A DNA stretch of 12,715 bases from Planctomycetaceae bacterium (lineage in GTDB: Bacteria; Planctomycetota; Planctomycetia; Pirellulales; Thermoguttaceae). Made by a program: the position numbers and the translations under genes. The DNA is taken from positions 1-12,715 of the forward strand of contig JAITBS010000513.1 in the NCBI GenBank assembly GCA_031283515.1, in the 5' to 3' direction. This document shows, piece after piece, positions 1 through 7,414 of this stretch (position 1 is its first letter; each line of letters opens with the position of its first letter). Below the pieces are notes generated by a model, which saw only the letters and a list, made by a program, of their open reading frames with translations, did not search any database and was not told the origin of the DNA.

Positions 1-141
1 GTTTCGCCGAAACGTCGCAACGGTTGGTTTTTTAATTGTGTTGTACGCAGTTGTTTTTTTATTTTAGCCGTAACAGAGGCAAGTCGGCGAGTACGCCGAC
101 CAACGGTGGGTGAAAACCCTTCGGCGAAACGTTGACTACCT
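1..141 (+). repeat. Hairpin repeat family, copy 1
   Basis: This is the first of three related intergenic repeats; the others lie at 1727-1992 and about 7255-7414. The shared core runs from about 34 (ATTGTGTTGTAC) to 141 (CTACCT). It holds a perfect 7-bp stem with an AGTA loop at 83-100 (GTCGGCG/CGCCGAC). A second structure follows, closed by CAACG (101-105) and CGTTG (130-134). Inside it is GGGT-GAAA-ACCC (108-119), a 4-bp stem with a GNRA-type loop when read on the plus strand. A further small hairpin, GTTTC-GCC-GAAAC, sits at 1-13. The left boundary is cut by the window edge. Past 141 the sequence stops resembling the other copies. Confidence 0.8.
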
Positions 142-256
142 TTGGAGTCCATTGGTAAACAAATTGACGAATAGTCCACTGATAGATTACAAATAACTTT
201 TATTTCTAAAGTTTTTCTCTATAATATGCGTTTTAACTATGTCATAATTATCAGTC

Positions 257-354
257 GGACACCTCTAAAAATTTAGTTTTGCTAATTTTTCATTATTGAA
301 AAATAAAGACTTGCGAATAATTTTTTGATGAAATATTGATTTTTTAGAGGTGCC
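257..354. mobile_element. MITE-like element with short terminal inverted repeats
   Basis: CACCTCTAAAAA at 260-271 is exactly inverted at 341-352 (TTTTTAGAGGTG), and the match continues outward with one extra base (GGA before the left arm, CC after the right arm). The arms enclose about 70 bp of very AT-rich sequence with no coding capacity. Arms this long enclosing non-coding DNA fit a small non-autonomous insertion element. I see no convincing target-site duplication, and no transposase is present in the window. A very long-looped regulatory structure is possible but less likely. Confidence 0.5.
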
Positions 355-596
355 TAGTTACTAATACCATTTGTAAAATTCACCACCGGATACATTAACC
401 AGCTGTAAACAGCCGCTTATGTTTTTTTTGTAAGTCTTTATAATATAAATACTTGCGTTGAACTTGCAAGAAGTAGGCAATCCTTCGCCGCCGCCTCACT
501 AACCTTTTGATAAACTTTTTGATAATACCTTTTTAGTTTCATTTACGCAGTTTAAATAAAAATTCTGCTGAAATATTACAATTTTTGTTTTAATTT

Positions 597-1610
597 ATGA
601 AAAAGACAACTTACAAGGATTCTGGTGTTGATTTGGAAATATACGCGGAATCAATGGCTCGGTTGCCCAAATTGACCGCACAAACTTTTTCCAACCGTGT
701 TCTTCGGCTTGACGGTGGTTTTGCCGGACTCTTTAAGTTGAACAACGAACAAATTCAGTATAAAAATCCGATTTTAGTCAGCTGTACCGATGGAGTTGGG
801 ACAAAACTCAAAATCGCTTGTTCGGCAAATCGTCATCACACAGTAGGAATCGATCTTGTGGCAATGAGTGTTAATGACGCAATATGTTGTGGAGCAGAAC
901 CGTTGTTTTTCCTCGATTATGTCGCAATGCCTAAAGATAATCCCGATTTATTGGAACAAATTGTTTGTGGTATTGTTGAAGGTTGTCGTCAAAGCGGTTG
1001 CGCTTTGTTGGGTGGAGAAACGGCGATTATGTCCGATCTCTATCAAGTTGGAGAATACGATTTGGCAGGATTTTGTGTTGGTGTTGCGGAGCGTGACAAT
1101 ATTATTGATGGTCACTCTATTCAATCCGGTGATGTGTTGATTGGTATTGAATCCGCCGGTCTTCACTCCAATGGTTTTAGTTTGGTCAGAAAAATTGTTT
1201 TTGAAATTGCTCAGTATGGAATTAACGATATTGTACCGGAATTGGGACAACAATCGGTTGCCGATATTCTGTTGACGCCGACACGGATTTATGTTGAATG
1301 TGTTCAAAAACTTCTCGCCGCTTTCGGCGCAAATGATGGAATTCACGGTATTGCCCATATCACCGGCGGCGGACTCGAAGAAAATGTCCAACGAATTTTG
1401 CCGCAAAATAAGAAACTGCAAATCAATCCTTGTTGGGAAATTCCTCCCGTCTTTTCATGGTTACAAAAAATCGGGAATGTCGATTCCGACGAAATGAACC
1501 GTGTGTTTAATATGGGAATTGGTCTTGTTTTGGTTGTCCGTTCTGATCTTGCGGAAACTATTCGGAAATCCATTGAATTGCGAACATGGAACATCGGATT
1601 GGTAAATTAG
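597..1610 (+). CDS. purM: Phosphoribosylformylglycinamidine cyclo-ligase (AIR synthetase, PurM)
   Basis: PurM is a cytoplasmic enzyme of de novo purine synthesis. It closes the imidazole ring of FGAM using ATP to give 5-aminoimidazole ribonucleotide. The 337-residue product is close to the usual family length of about 345. Visible family blocks are the N-terminal TYKDSGVD (5-12), DGVGTK (65-70, nucleotide-binding region), GIDLVAMSVND (84-94), GGETAIMSD (139-147), GLHSNGFSL (188-196), HITGGGLEEN (254-263) and the C-terminal FNMGIGL (304-310). The 139-147 block reads AIMSD where many PurM proteins have AEMPG, a mild divergence. The ATG start fits the conserved N-terminus, and no Shine-Dalgarno site precedes it. 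No other pur gene is adjacent; the gene stands alone and converges on the helicase gene. The identification is secure. Confidence 0.97.
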   Translation: MKKTTYKDSGVDLEIYAESMARLPKLTAQTFSNRVLRLDGGFAGLFKLNNEQIQYKNPILVSCTDGVGTKLKIACSANRHHTVGIDLVAMSVNDAICCGAEPLFFLDYVAMPKDNPDLLEQIVCGIVEGCRQSGCALLGGETAIMSDLYQVGEYDLAGFCVGVAERDNIIDGHSIQSGDVLIGIESAGLHSNGFSLVRKIVFEIAQYGINDIVPELGQQSVADILLTPTRIYVECVQKLLAAFGANDGIHGIAHITGGGLEENVQRILPQNKKLQINPCWEIPPVFSWLQKIGNVDSDEMNRVFNMGIGLVLVVRSDLAETIRKSIELRTWNIGLVN

Positions 1611-1643
1611 TAAAAAAGCAATAGATTATCGTTTTGGAATTTC

Positions 1644-1700
1644 AGTCCGCAGATCACGCAGATTTTCGCTGATAGTTCTTCGCTGATAGTTCGCAGATTT
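1644..1700 (+). repeat. CTGCG-type repeat, left arm
   Basis: The stretch begins AGTCCGCAGATCACGCAGAT and continues into TTCGCTGATAG, a motif that then recurs (TTCGCTGATAGTTCGCAGAT at 1679-1698). It is a set of degenerate short tandem units built on CGCAGAT. The reverse complement of 2077-2107 begins with the same AGTCCGCAGAT and continues in the same CGCAGATTTT style, so the two stretches form an inverted pair about 460 bp apart. Confidence 0.6.
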
Positions 1701-1726
1701 TTAGAAATTATTTTTTAAAAATTATA

Positions 1727-1992
1727 CTTCTTGCATTCATTATTTTAATGTTGTAACAATTCATATTAAACAATTCCAATAATTGCAACGAATTACAATG
1801 TTGGTTGGCGACCTTTTGCCGAAAGGCCGCACCGGTTAGGTTTGTTATTGCGTTGTACATTGTAGTTTTTTAATCTTCTGCCGGAACAGGGACAAGTCGG
1901 TGAGTACACCGACGCAACGTTTCGGCGAAACATTGCCTGCCTCTTAAATAAATCGTAACACAACAAAACATCAATCAAATGAATACAAGAAG
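1727..1992. mobile_element. Hairpin repeat family, copy 2, bounded by terminal inverted repeats
   Basis: The ends, 1727-1752 and 1967-1992, are imperfect inverted repeats matching at 21 of 26 positions; the outermost seven bases (CTTCTTG) are identical. Inside lie a stem with one mismatch at 1808-1830 (GCGACCTTT/AAAGGCCGC, loop TGCCG), the family stem GTCGGTG-AGTA-CACCGAC at 1896-1913, and a small stem TTTC-GGC-GAAA flanked by CAACG and CATTG (1915-1935). Compared with copies 1 and 3 it lacks exactly the GGGT-GAAA-ACCC hairpin. With no coding capacity and TIR-like ends, a non-autonomous mobile element is the best reading; a structured RNA gene is the alternative. Confidence 0.6.
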
Positions 1993-2076
1993 GATATGAA
2001 ACAGACAAAATAATGAAACAGACCAAAAGTGAGTGAACAAAAGGCACAGGATTATATTCAGGAAACTTTTTAAAAG

Positions 2077-2107
2077 TTCTGCGAAAATCTGCGAAAATCT
2101 GCGGACT
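2077..2107 (-). repeat. CTGCG-type repeat, right arm
   Basis: Two and a half units of TCTGCGAAAA end in TCTGCGGACT. Read on the minus strand this matches the start of the left arm at 1644. It lies just outside the TIR-bounded element and about 55 bp from the helicase stop codon. Confidence 0.6.
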
Positions 2108-2161
2108 ATTGAAACAACATATTCGTGCGATTAATAAAAATAGACCGTTATCTAAGATTTT

Positions 2162-5100
2162 CTAACAGATTTTTTGAACATAATCAATATCAATAAAAAG
2201 CAATTTTGCCGAAATAGCAGAAGGATCAATTCGGTAAAGTTTAGACATTCCGTTACGATAGGCTTCTAATTGCGGTGCGTACATTTTTTGATGTTCCGCA
2301 ATAAATTCCGCAAGATCACAAGTTTTATTGTAACGATCTGTTTTGTAATCAATAATTTCCAACCCAACCGTTTTTCCGTTTTTCCGAAAAATTACCAAAC
2401 GATCTATCGAACCACGAAGCAACTGTTGATCATCCAAACGAACAACAAAACGCCGCTCATGTTCCACATCAACCGTCCGGTTTTTCAGAACGTAATTGGA
2501 CAACGATAATGTGTTACGAATATTTGGTTTATCACAGGATTCTAAAAAGGCATGGATGACTTTGTGCGGATCGATATTTCCTTTCTTTCCCATGATTGCA
2601 GATTTAACAATTTGTAGCAAAAAATCGGCATCGGGTTTTCCTTGATCCAGCCAAGGATTTTTTCGCAAACCGTTTTCGAAACAAGCGTGAATTGCGGTTC
2701 CCCAAAGAAGAGCATCTTCTCGAAGACGTTTCGAAGAATCAATTGTATTCGCAACAGAAGGAGTTGAGGAAAACTCGGATTTTGATTTTTGTTGCAATTC
2801 CAGACTTGAAGGAGAAACACGCACGAAATTACGCCATAATCGTTCCGGTCGTTTTGCCAAAGAACAATTTAACATGTCTTGTTTGGGAATTGATTGCGAA
2901 AATGTTTCCGGTTTTTTGAGTCCCAATTCCCGTAACTCCCGACTCCAATTTTCATTACCAATCTGAAACAGAATTTTAGGTTCGGAATCTTCTTGTTGCG
3001 AGTTCAATCCTGAACGTAAAATATCGGCAAAGGTCAACGAAAATATTGATTTACTAGTGTTCGATTTTGTTGCAGATTTTTGAGAGAGCGGCGGAACAAT
3101 CATGACCAATTCGTGTTTTGCCCGCGTCATTGCCACATAAAGTAACGAAAGCGATTCTTGTACTTCGCTATGAGTCCATTTTTCAAAGGCTTGTTTGAAT
3201 TTTTCAGGAAAAAGCGGCAGTAATTCCTTACTGACATAGCGGCTAACCCAATCTATCGGCGATACCGGAGTCTTTCGTGCAACAAGAATTTTCTGTGCTC
3301 CGGCAACCAGTTTGCTGTCAAGATTAGGCAGAACGATAATATCAAATTCCAGTCCTTTTGATTTATGGACAGTCATAATTCGTATCGGCGATACAATAGG
3401 ACTTTCGATTTTTTGGGTTTGAATCATTTTGACAAAACGGTCTGTCCGAACACCGGACACTGTTTTTTGAAATTGCCTTGCCAGTTCGGTTAACTTTCCG
3501 AGCCGCTGAAATTCTCGCGGATGACACGCCGGAGCTAATTGTTTCGCAAGACGTTCCGTAACAATTCCATATCCGTCGTTTAACAGTTCACTCCGCAACC
3601 ACGAAGAACATCGTATTGCCTGAAGATCGTTACGGTAATCGGTCAAGCGTAAAAATGCCGCTAATGGTCCGTTGGCAAGATGAAACCGTGCAATCGTATC
3701 ACCAGGATGATCCGCTAAAATCATTGCCGATAAAACGTGCTGAACCGCTGCCGAATCCGTTAAGGGATTTCCGCCTTCTTCACTGGCTTCAATTCCCAAC
3801 CGTTTCAGTCCGGCAATAATCGGAGCGATTTTTTCGTTGCGAAAAACAAGAACACCGATTGTTGTTCCGGGACGTGTTCGGTATAATTCGGCAATCCGGT
3901 CAATTGTATATTGTACACTTTCATCGTTTTCCGGTTCTGTGTCTGTTGATGACGAATCCGTATTAGAATTATCTTTAGAATTATCGTTTGATTTATCTTT
4001 AGAATTATCGTTTGATTTATTCTTGGCTGGAGCAGTTTCAAGAACACAATAACCGGATAGATTTGTTTTCGCGGTTTCATGCCGTTTGAATCGGGTGTTC
4101 CAGACCTGAACCGCTTCACGGTATTGTGCTAAAGCCTCGTTTGATGCGATTGTTTCAAACAACTTATTTACCGTCTCAATAATGATCGGACTGCTGCGAA
4201 AACTGGCGTCAAGTGATTCTTGAATGGTGTTGGGAATTTCGTTTTGAATTGTATCGAAAATCTCCGCAACACCGCCGCGCCATGCATAAATTGCCTGTTT
4301 AACATCGCCGACACAAAAAAAAGAACCATTCGTTTTCGAGGACGTTTCTTTGGCAAAAGGACAAATAATTTTCCATTGCAGAATTGATGTATCCTGAAAC
4401 TCATCAAGAAGCAAATGATCCGTTCGGGCATCAATACGATGCGTCAACGAATCAAGTGTCGGAGAAAAATCGTTACGCCCAAGCCGTTCTGTTATTTCGT
4501 CGAAACGAAAATTACGTTCACGAAACAATATTTCATCGTAAGCCGAAACCACAAGATCAAGGAGTTGCCGTGTTGCATTGGTTTGCCAAACAAACTTGTT
4601 CATTTGAACCGCTTTTGCCTGTTTCACTAAATGTTGAATACAATAGAGTAAATCACCGGCAACTTCTTTTCTATCAAACTTAAATTCACCAGCAATAACA
4701 TTTTTGACAATTGTTTCTTCTAAAAAGGATTGCCATTCACTGTTCCATGCAAGACGTATGATTTTGTTGCGTATATTAGCAAATTTTATTGGTTCACTTT
4801 TATCTTTATTTTTCGGGAGTTCGGCTTTTTGCAAGCGTTCGAGAGTTTGCTGTAATTCCGTTTCATCAAGTTCTTTTTGCAACAAATAATCGTGATTCCA
4901 ATTTTCGGGAGTACTTTCTCGAACAAGGGGCAACAAGTTTTTTGCGAGATCGAGGAGTTCCTGAGTAACATTTCGGTATTGTTCGCCTTTTTGCAACAGA
5001 TTCATAAGTTTTGCGGCTTCATTTTGTCGGGATTCGCTCAAGACTTTTCGAACCGCCTCACCAAGATAACGTGCAAAATCGGTATCGTCCAGAATAGACC

Positions 5101-5455
5101 AACCGGGAGGCAATCCGAGTTCTAAGGCAAATGTTGAAGCGATTTTGTTGAAAAAGGAATCCAGCGTGCAGATTCGCAAGCGATACAGATTTCGTGCGAG
5201 TTTACCGAGAATTTCCGGCAGATTGTCGGGCAGTTCGAGAAAACCGGCGAGTTCACGGCGTTTTTCCGAATCGGCAACCGCATCGGCAAGACGTAGTAAA
5301 ATCCGGTCTAAAATTTCTCCGGCAGCCTTCCGTGTGAAGGTGGACGCAAGAATCGTGTCAACCGGATAACCGCGAAAAACGATTTGCAAAAATTGATTAC
5401 TCAACCGGAATGTCTTACCGGAACCCGCTGAAGCACGTATAACAATATTAGACAC
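2162..5455 (-). CDS. UvrD/AddA-like superfamily 1 helicase with C-terminal RecB-type nuclease domain
   Basis: A 1097-residue DNA helicase-exonuclease of the AddA/RecB type, expected to process double-strand DNA ends for recombination. Helicase motifs are in order: Walker A ASAGSGKT (8-15), TFTRKAA (39-45), DEFQDT (351-356), GDVKQAIYAWRGG (383-395), SFRSSP (418-423), TVHKSKGLEFD (695-705) and YVAMTRAK (773-780). The C-terminal nuclease shows WGTAIH (918-923), GSIDRL (1015-1020), EIIDYKTD (1033-1040) and QLEAY (1062-1066), so the PD-(D/E)XK residues look intact. The start is GTG, forced by Walker A at residue 8 and an in-frame TAA two codons upstream. A low-complexity 8-residue tandem repeat (about 478-497) sits between helicase blocks. 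No AddB-like partner is visible nearby. It follows the esterase gene by 89 bp on the same strand. AddA is the closest family name, but orthology is not proven. Confidence 0.92.
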   Translation of the reverse strand: MSNIVIRASAGSGKTFRLSNQFLQIVFRGYPVDTILASTFTRKAAGEILDRILLRLADAVADSEKRRELAGFLELPDNLPEILGKLARNLYRLRICTLDSFFNKIASTFALELGLPPGWSILDDTDFARYLGEAVRKVLSESRQNEAAKLMNLLQKGEQYRNVTQELLDLAKNLLPLVRESTPENWNHDYLLQKELDETELQQTLERLQKAELPKNKDKSEPIKFANIRNKIIRLAWNSEWQSFLEETIVKNVIAGEFKFDRKEVAGDLLYCIQHLVKQAKAVQMNKFVWQTNATRQLLDLVVSAYDEILFRERNFRFDEITERLGRNDFSPTLDSLTHRIDARTDHLLLDEFQDTSILQWKIICPFAKETSSKTNGSFFCVGDVKQAIYAWRGGVAEIFDTIQNEIPNTIQESLDASFRSSPIIIETVNKLFETIASNEALAQYREAVQVWNTRFKRHETAKTNLSGYCVLETAPAKNKSNDNSKDKSNDNSKDNSNTDSSSTDTEPENDESVQYTIDRIAELYRTRPGTTIGVLVFRNEKIAPIIAGLKRLGIEASEEGGNPLTDSAAVQHVLSAMILADHPGDTIARFHLANGPLAAFLRLTDYRNDLQAIRCSSWLRSELLNDGYGIVTERLAKQLAPACHPREFQRLGKLTELARQFQKTVSGVRTDRFVKMIQTQKIESPIVSPIRIMTVHKSKGLEFDIIVLPNLDSKLVAGAQKILVARKTPVSPIDWVSRYVSKELLPLFPEKFKQAFEKWTHSEVQESLSLLYVAMTRAKHELVMIVPPLSQKSATKSNTSKSIFSLTFADILRSGLNSQQEDSEPKILFQIGNENWSRELRELGLKKPETFSQSIPKQDMLNCSLAKRPERLWRNFVRVSPSSLELQQKSKSEFSSTPSVANTIDSSKRLREDALLWGTAIHACFENGLRKNPWLDQGKPDADFLLQIVKSAIMGKKGNIDPHKVIHAFLESCDKPNIRNTLSLSNYVLKNRTVDVEHERRFVVRLDDQQLLRGSIDRLVIFRKNGKTVGLEIIDYKTDRYNKTCDLAEFIAEHQKMYAPQLEAYRNGMSKLYRIDPSAISAKLLFIDIDYVQKIC
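3965..4024 (-). repeat. 24-bp tandem repeat inside the helicase gene
   Basis: Two adjacent 24-bp units (3977-4000 and 4001-4024, nearly identical) plus half a unit (3965-3976) encode the 8-residue repeat SNDNSKDK/SNDNSKDN. The translated stretch is Ser/Asn/Asp/Lys-rich, hydrophilic and probably disordered. It lies between the SFRSSP motif and the second half of the helicase core, where length variation would be tolerated. The repeat keeps the reading frame. Confidence 0.85.
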
Positions 5456-5544
5456 AGTAATTTAATAAAAAAATATTTGTCAAAATAACGAAAACCGAAT
5501 TTGCAAAAATCTATGGAGTATGTGAACTTTACCTTCTCATTGTT

Positions 5545-6831
5545 TTATAATATTTTAATAGGTGAACTGATTGGTAAACCGCGTTCATCAGTCAGGAGTA
5601 TGTAATAACAGGTTGGTGATGGTGCTGGAAGTACAGCAGAAACGGTATGACCGTTTATGGTTGCCGGAATAGTTTTCCATTCTCTTTTATGCCATTCACC
5701 GCTGTCCGCCGTCCATGCCAGTTCCGCTTTGACGACCGCAACATCCGATTCAAATGTTACGGAAACAGTTTTTCCCTCTTCATCCGGTTTCATCTCCGAG
5801 ACTTTCGGTAATGGTTTCGGCAACGGTTGGACATTCTTGAAAAGAACAGAGTCAATAAAAGTATCAACTTCTTTGAATGTAAAAATGTGTCCGTGTGGCC
5901 GCCGAAGTGTTACGGAAATGGTTGTTTTGCCTTTGGGCAAACGGTAACTTTTCTGATAACTGTCCAACGGATACGCAAAATCATTGGTTCCATTCACAAA
6001 AAGCATGGGCATCGTTGCCCGACCAAGATGTGAAGAAGGATCAAATAATGAAACCCAACGGTTACGTTGTTCCGGTGTCATTTTGTCGAATTTGTTGACT
6101 TTCCAGACACTGTTTTCATGGAGAAACCCGCAACCATAAACCGGAACCGCCGCCTGAAGTTGCTGATCAACTCCCGCCAGAATACACGTCAGGTAACCAC
6201 CCCAACTAATTCCGGTTGCCGCAATTTTGTTCGGATTAACTTCCGGCTGGGCAATCAGCAAAGCATGTCCCCGTAAAATTGCCGCAATTGATTGGTAAGT
6301 CCACATATTTTTGTAATCACCGTCGTCAATCGTAAAGTCTCGGAATTTTTCGGTATCACCTTGATTGGGACCGCCGTCAGGTAAAGGAGCATTCGCTCCC
6401 TGACCGCCAAGATCCATCGCCAATGCAACATAACCGCGTTTCGCCCAAAGTTCCGCCCAATCAGGAAACGCTTTACCGCCGCCGCCGTGAATCAATAGAA
6501 TGGCGGGAAATTTACCGTCAAAAGGTCCCGTTCCTTCCGGTTTACCAAGATAAGCGAAAATCCGTGTCGGTTTGCCATGATAGAGTTCGCCTTCGTAATA
6601 GACTTCCTGCACTAAGGAACCGGCTTTTTTTTCGCCAAAAGTGACTTTGGGGGGATTTTGAAGATAATGTTCGGTATTCCAAAGTGAGGCAACATCAATA
6701 TCAGTTGCCGTTACAGAGCTTACCGAACCAAAAAACAGAAAACCAATAAAAAAAGTAACAAGAACCATACAAAATAACGGTTCCAAATAAATCACCGGAT
6801 AAAATTTGAATGTTGACATTTTTTTAGACAT
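5545..6831 (-). CDS. Secreted alpha/beta-hydrolase (acetylxylan-esterase/dienelactone-hydrolase-like) with C-terminal beta domain
   Basis: A 428-residue exported hydrolase. The N-terminus has a lysine-containing start followed by a hydrophobic segment (about 18-40), consistent with a signal peptide or membrane anchor. The alpha/beta-hydrolase core shows HGGGG (115-119, oxyanion-hole region), the nucleophile elbow GISWGG (207-212, Ser209), an acidic candidate Asp284 in NGTNDFAYP, and His313 or His315 in RRPHGH. These fit a Ser-Asp-His triad. Residues about 340-428 look like a separate beta-sandwich, as in some PhoPQ-regulated or peptidase-like hydrolases. Likely substrates are acetylated or esterified polysaccharides, but a peptidase role cannot be excluded. 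The ATG at 6831 is supported by a Shine-Dalgarno site; the in-frame ATG at 6819 is less well placed. The gene is divergent from the large secreted protein gene and upstream of the helicase gene. Confidence 0.85.
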   Translation of the reverse strand: MSKKMSTFKFYPVIYLEPLFCMVLVTFFIGFLFFGSVSSVTATDIDVASLWNTEHYLQNPPKVTFGEKKAGSLVQEVYYEGELYHGKPTRIFAYLGKPEGTGPFDGKFPAILLIHGGGGKAFPDWAELWAKRGYVALAMDLGGQGANAPLPDGGPNQGDTEKFRDFTIDDGDYKNMWTYQSIAAILRGHALLIAQPEVNPNKIAATGISWGGYLTCILAGVDQQLQAAVPVYGCGFLHENSVWKVNKFDKMTPEQRNRWVSLFDPSSHLGRATMPMLFVNGTNDFAYPLDSYQKSYRLPKGKTTISVTLRRPHGHIFTFKEVDTFIDSVLFKNVQPLPKPLPKVSEMKPDEEGKTVSVTFESDVAVVKAELAWTADSGEWHKREWKTIPATINGHTVSAVLPAPSPTCYYILLTDERGLPISSPIKIL

Positions 6832-6837
6832 AAATTG

Positions 6838-6843
6838 TCCTCC
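6838..6843 (-). promoter_or_regulatory. Shine-Dalgarno site of the esterase gene
   Basis: GGAGGA on the minus strand lies 6 nt before the ATG at 6831. It decides that start over the internal ATG at 6819. It is the only strong Shine-Dalgarno match before any of the six genes, so it also suggests unusually efficient initiation of this gene. Confidence 0.75.
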
Positions 6844-7110
6844 ATACTTGCAAAGTGTGTTTTAATTTAATTAACTCAACTAAAGTAACAAAAAAATAGG
6901 CGGCAATCGTATTCTTTCTGAATTTTAACCGTTTGAGTTTTCCTTAACTTATAGGCGGTGAAGGTTTTCCGATAAAATATTGTCAACCTCTTGTTGATTT
7001 TGCGCGGACAGTTACACAACAATTACCGCTGAATCATGAAAATCAATATAGAGGACTCCTGCTTAAAAGTCAATAACTTGTTGCAGAATTTGAAAAACAA
7101 CATACAATAC

Positions 7111-7137
7111 ATCATCATCATCATCATCATCATCATC
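7111..7137. repeat. (ATC)9 trinucleotide microsatellite
   Basis: Nine uninterrupted ATC units. Perfect trinucleotide runs of this length are uncommon in bacteria and prone to slipped-strand length change. It lies about 275 bp upstream of the esterase start and about 380 bp upstream of the secreted protein start, too far from either to be an obvious promoter-spacing switch. Confidence 0.95.
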
Positions 7138-7254
7138 TTCTTCCAGAACTTGTCAAAAGTCTGCTCATGCGTTTACAATGGTTTGAACATGCAAGTTCGT
7201 TCGGAGAGGATTGTTGACAAAATGGATTTTCAAATACATCGGTACAAATAAATA

Positions 7255-7414
7255 AGTAATTGTGTTGTACACCGTTGTTTTTTAATTTTCAGCCGTCACA
7301 GGGACAAGCCGGTGAGTACACCGACACAACGGTGGGTGAAAACCCTTCGGTAAAACGTTGCCTACCTCAACAAATCGTCACTTAATAAAACATCAATCAA
7401 GTGAATGCAAGAAG
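7255..7414 (+). repeat. Hairpin repeat family, copy 3
   Basis: This copy matches copy 1 across the core and copy 2 across the right tail (CATCAATCAA, then GAATGCAAGAAG at 7403-7414, the copy 2 terminal repeat sequence). Its main stem at 7308-7325 is GCCGGTG-AGTA-CACCGAC with one C-A mismatch. The GGGT-GAAA-ACCC hairpin is intact at 7334-7345 inside CAACG (7327-7331) and CGTTG (7356-7360). The left boundary is unclear. A weak resemblance to the terminal repeat (CTTCTTCCA near 7136) could mark a decayed end, but I would not rely on it. Confidence 0.8.

Larger units (their letters stand above)
1..596. other. Gene-free region upstream of purM
   Basis: No reading frame in this stretch looks like a protein, and no tRNA-like sequence was seen. 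It holds hairpin repeat copy 1 (about 1-141), an inverted-repeat-bounded element (257-354), and AT-rich sequence leading to purM. A TATAAT hexamer at 439-444 has only a weak partner (TTATGT at 417-422, 16-bp spacing), so it is at best a tentative purM promoter with a leader of roughly 145 nt. No Shine-Dalgarno site precedes the purM start. Confidence 0.6.
1611..2161. other. Convergent intergenic region filled with nested inverted repeats
   Basis: This gap lies between the stop codons of purM and the helicase gene and has no credible coding sequence. An open frame at 1793-2047 on the minus strand coincides with the repeat and looks accidental. The contents are layered: inverted CTGCG-type repeats at 1644-1700 and 2077-2107 surround an element with 26-bp terminal inverted repeats (1727-1992), which contains hairpin repeat copy 2. 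No classical intrinsic terminator with a T-tract was seen for either gene. Confidence 0.6.

Noticed and set aside
402..429. GCTGTAAACAGC hairpin followed by a T-run, as a terminator
   Set aside because: The stem is only 4-5 bp, and the T-run begins 9 nt after it, too far for an intrinsic terminator.
500..530. purM promoter from the two TTTTGATA motifs
   Set aside because: The two motifs are too close together to serve as a -35/-10 pair.
948..1421. 157-residue minus-strand frame inside purM
   Set aside because: It is fully within the well-supported purM gene on the opposite strand and has no protein-like motifs.
1793..2047. 84-residue open frame on the minus strand between purM and the helicase gene
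   Set aside because: It lies across the hairpin repeat and its terminal repeat. Other repeat copies do not keep the frame, so it is accidental.
1..2107. CRISPR array formed by the repeats
   Set aside because: The copies are kilobases apart, long and diverged, with no regular spacers and no cas genes.
7036..7251. Possible 71-residue small protein with nine consecutive isoleucines
   Set aside because: The isoleucine run is only the ATC microsatellite read in one frame. There is no Shine-Dalgarno site or recognisable domain.
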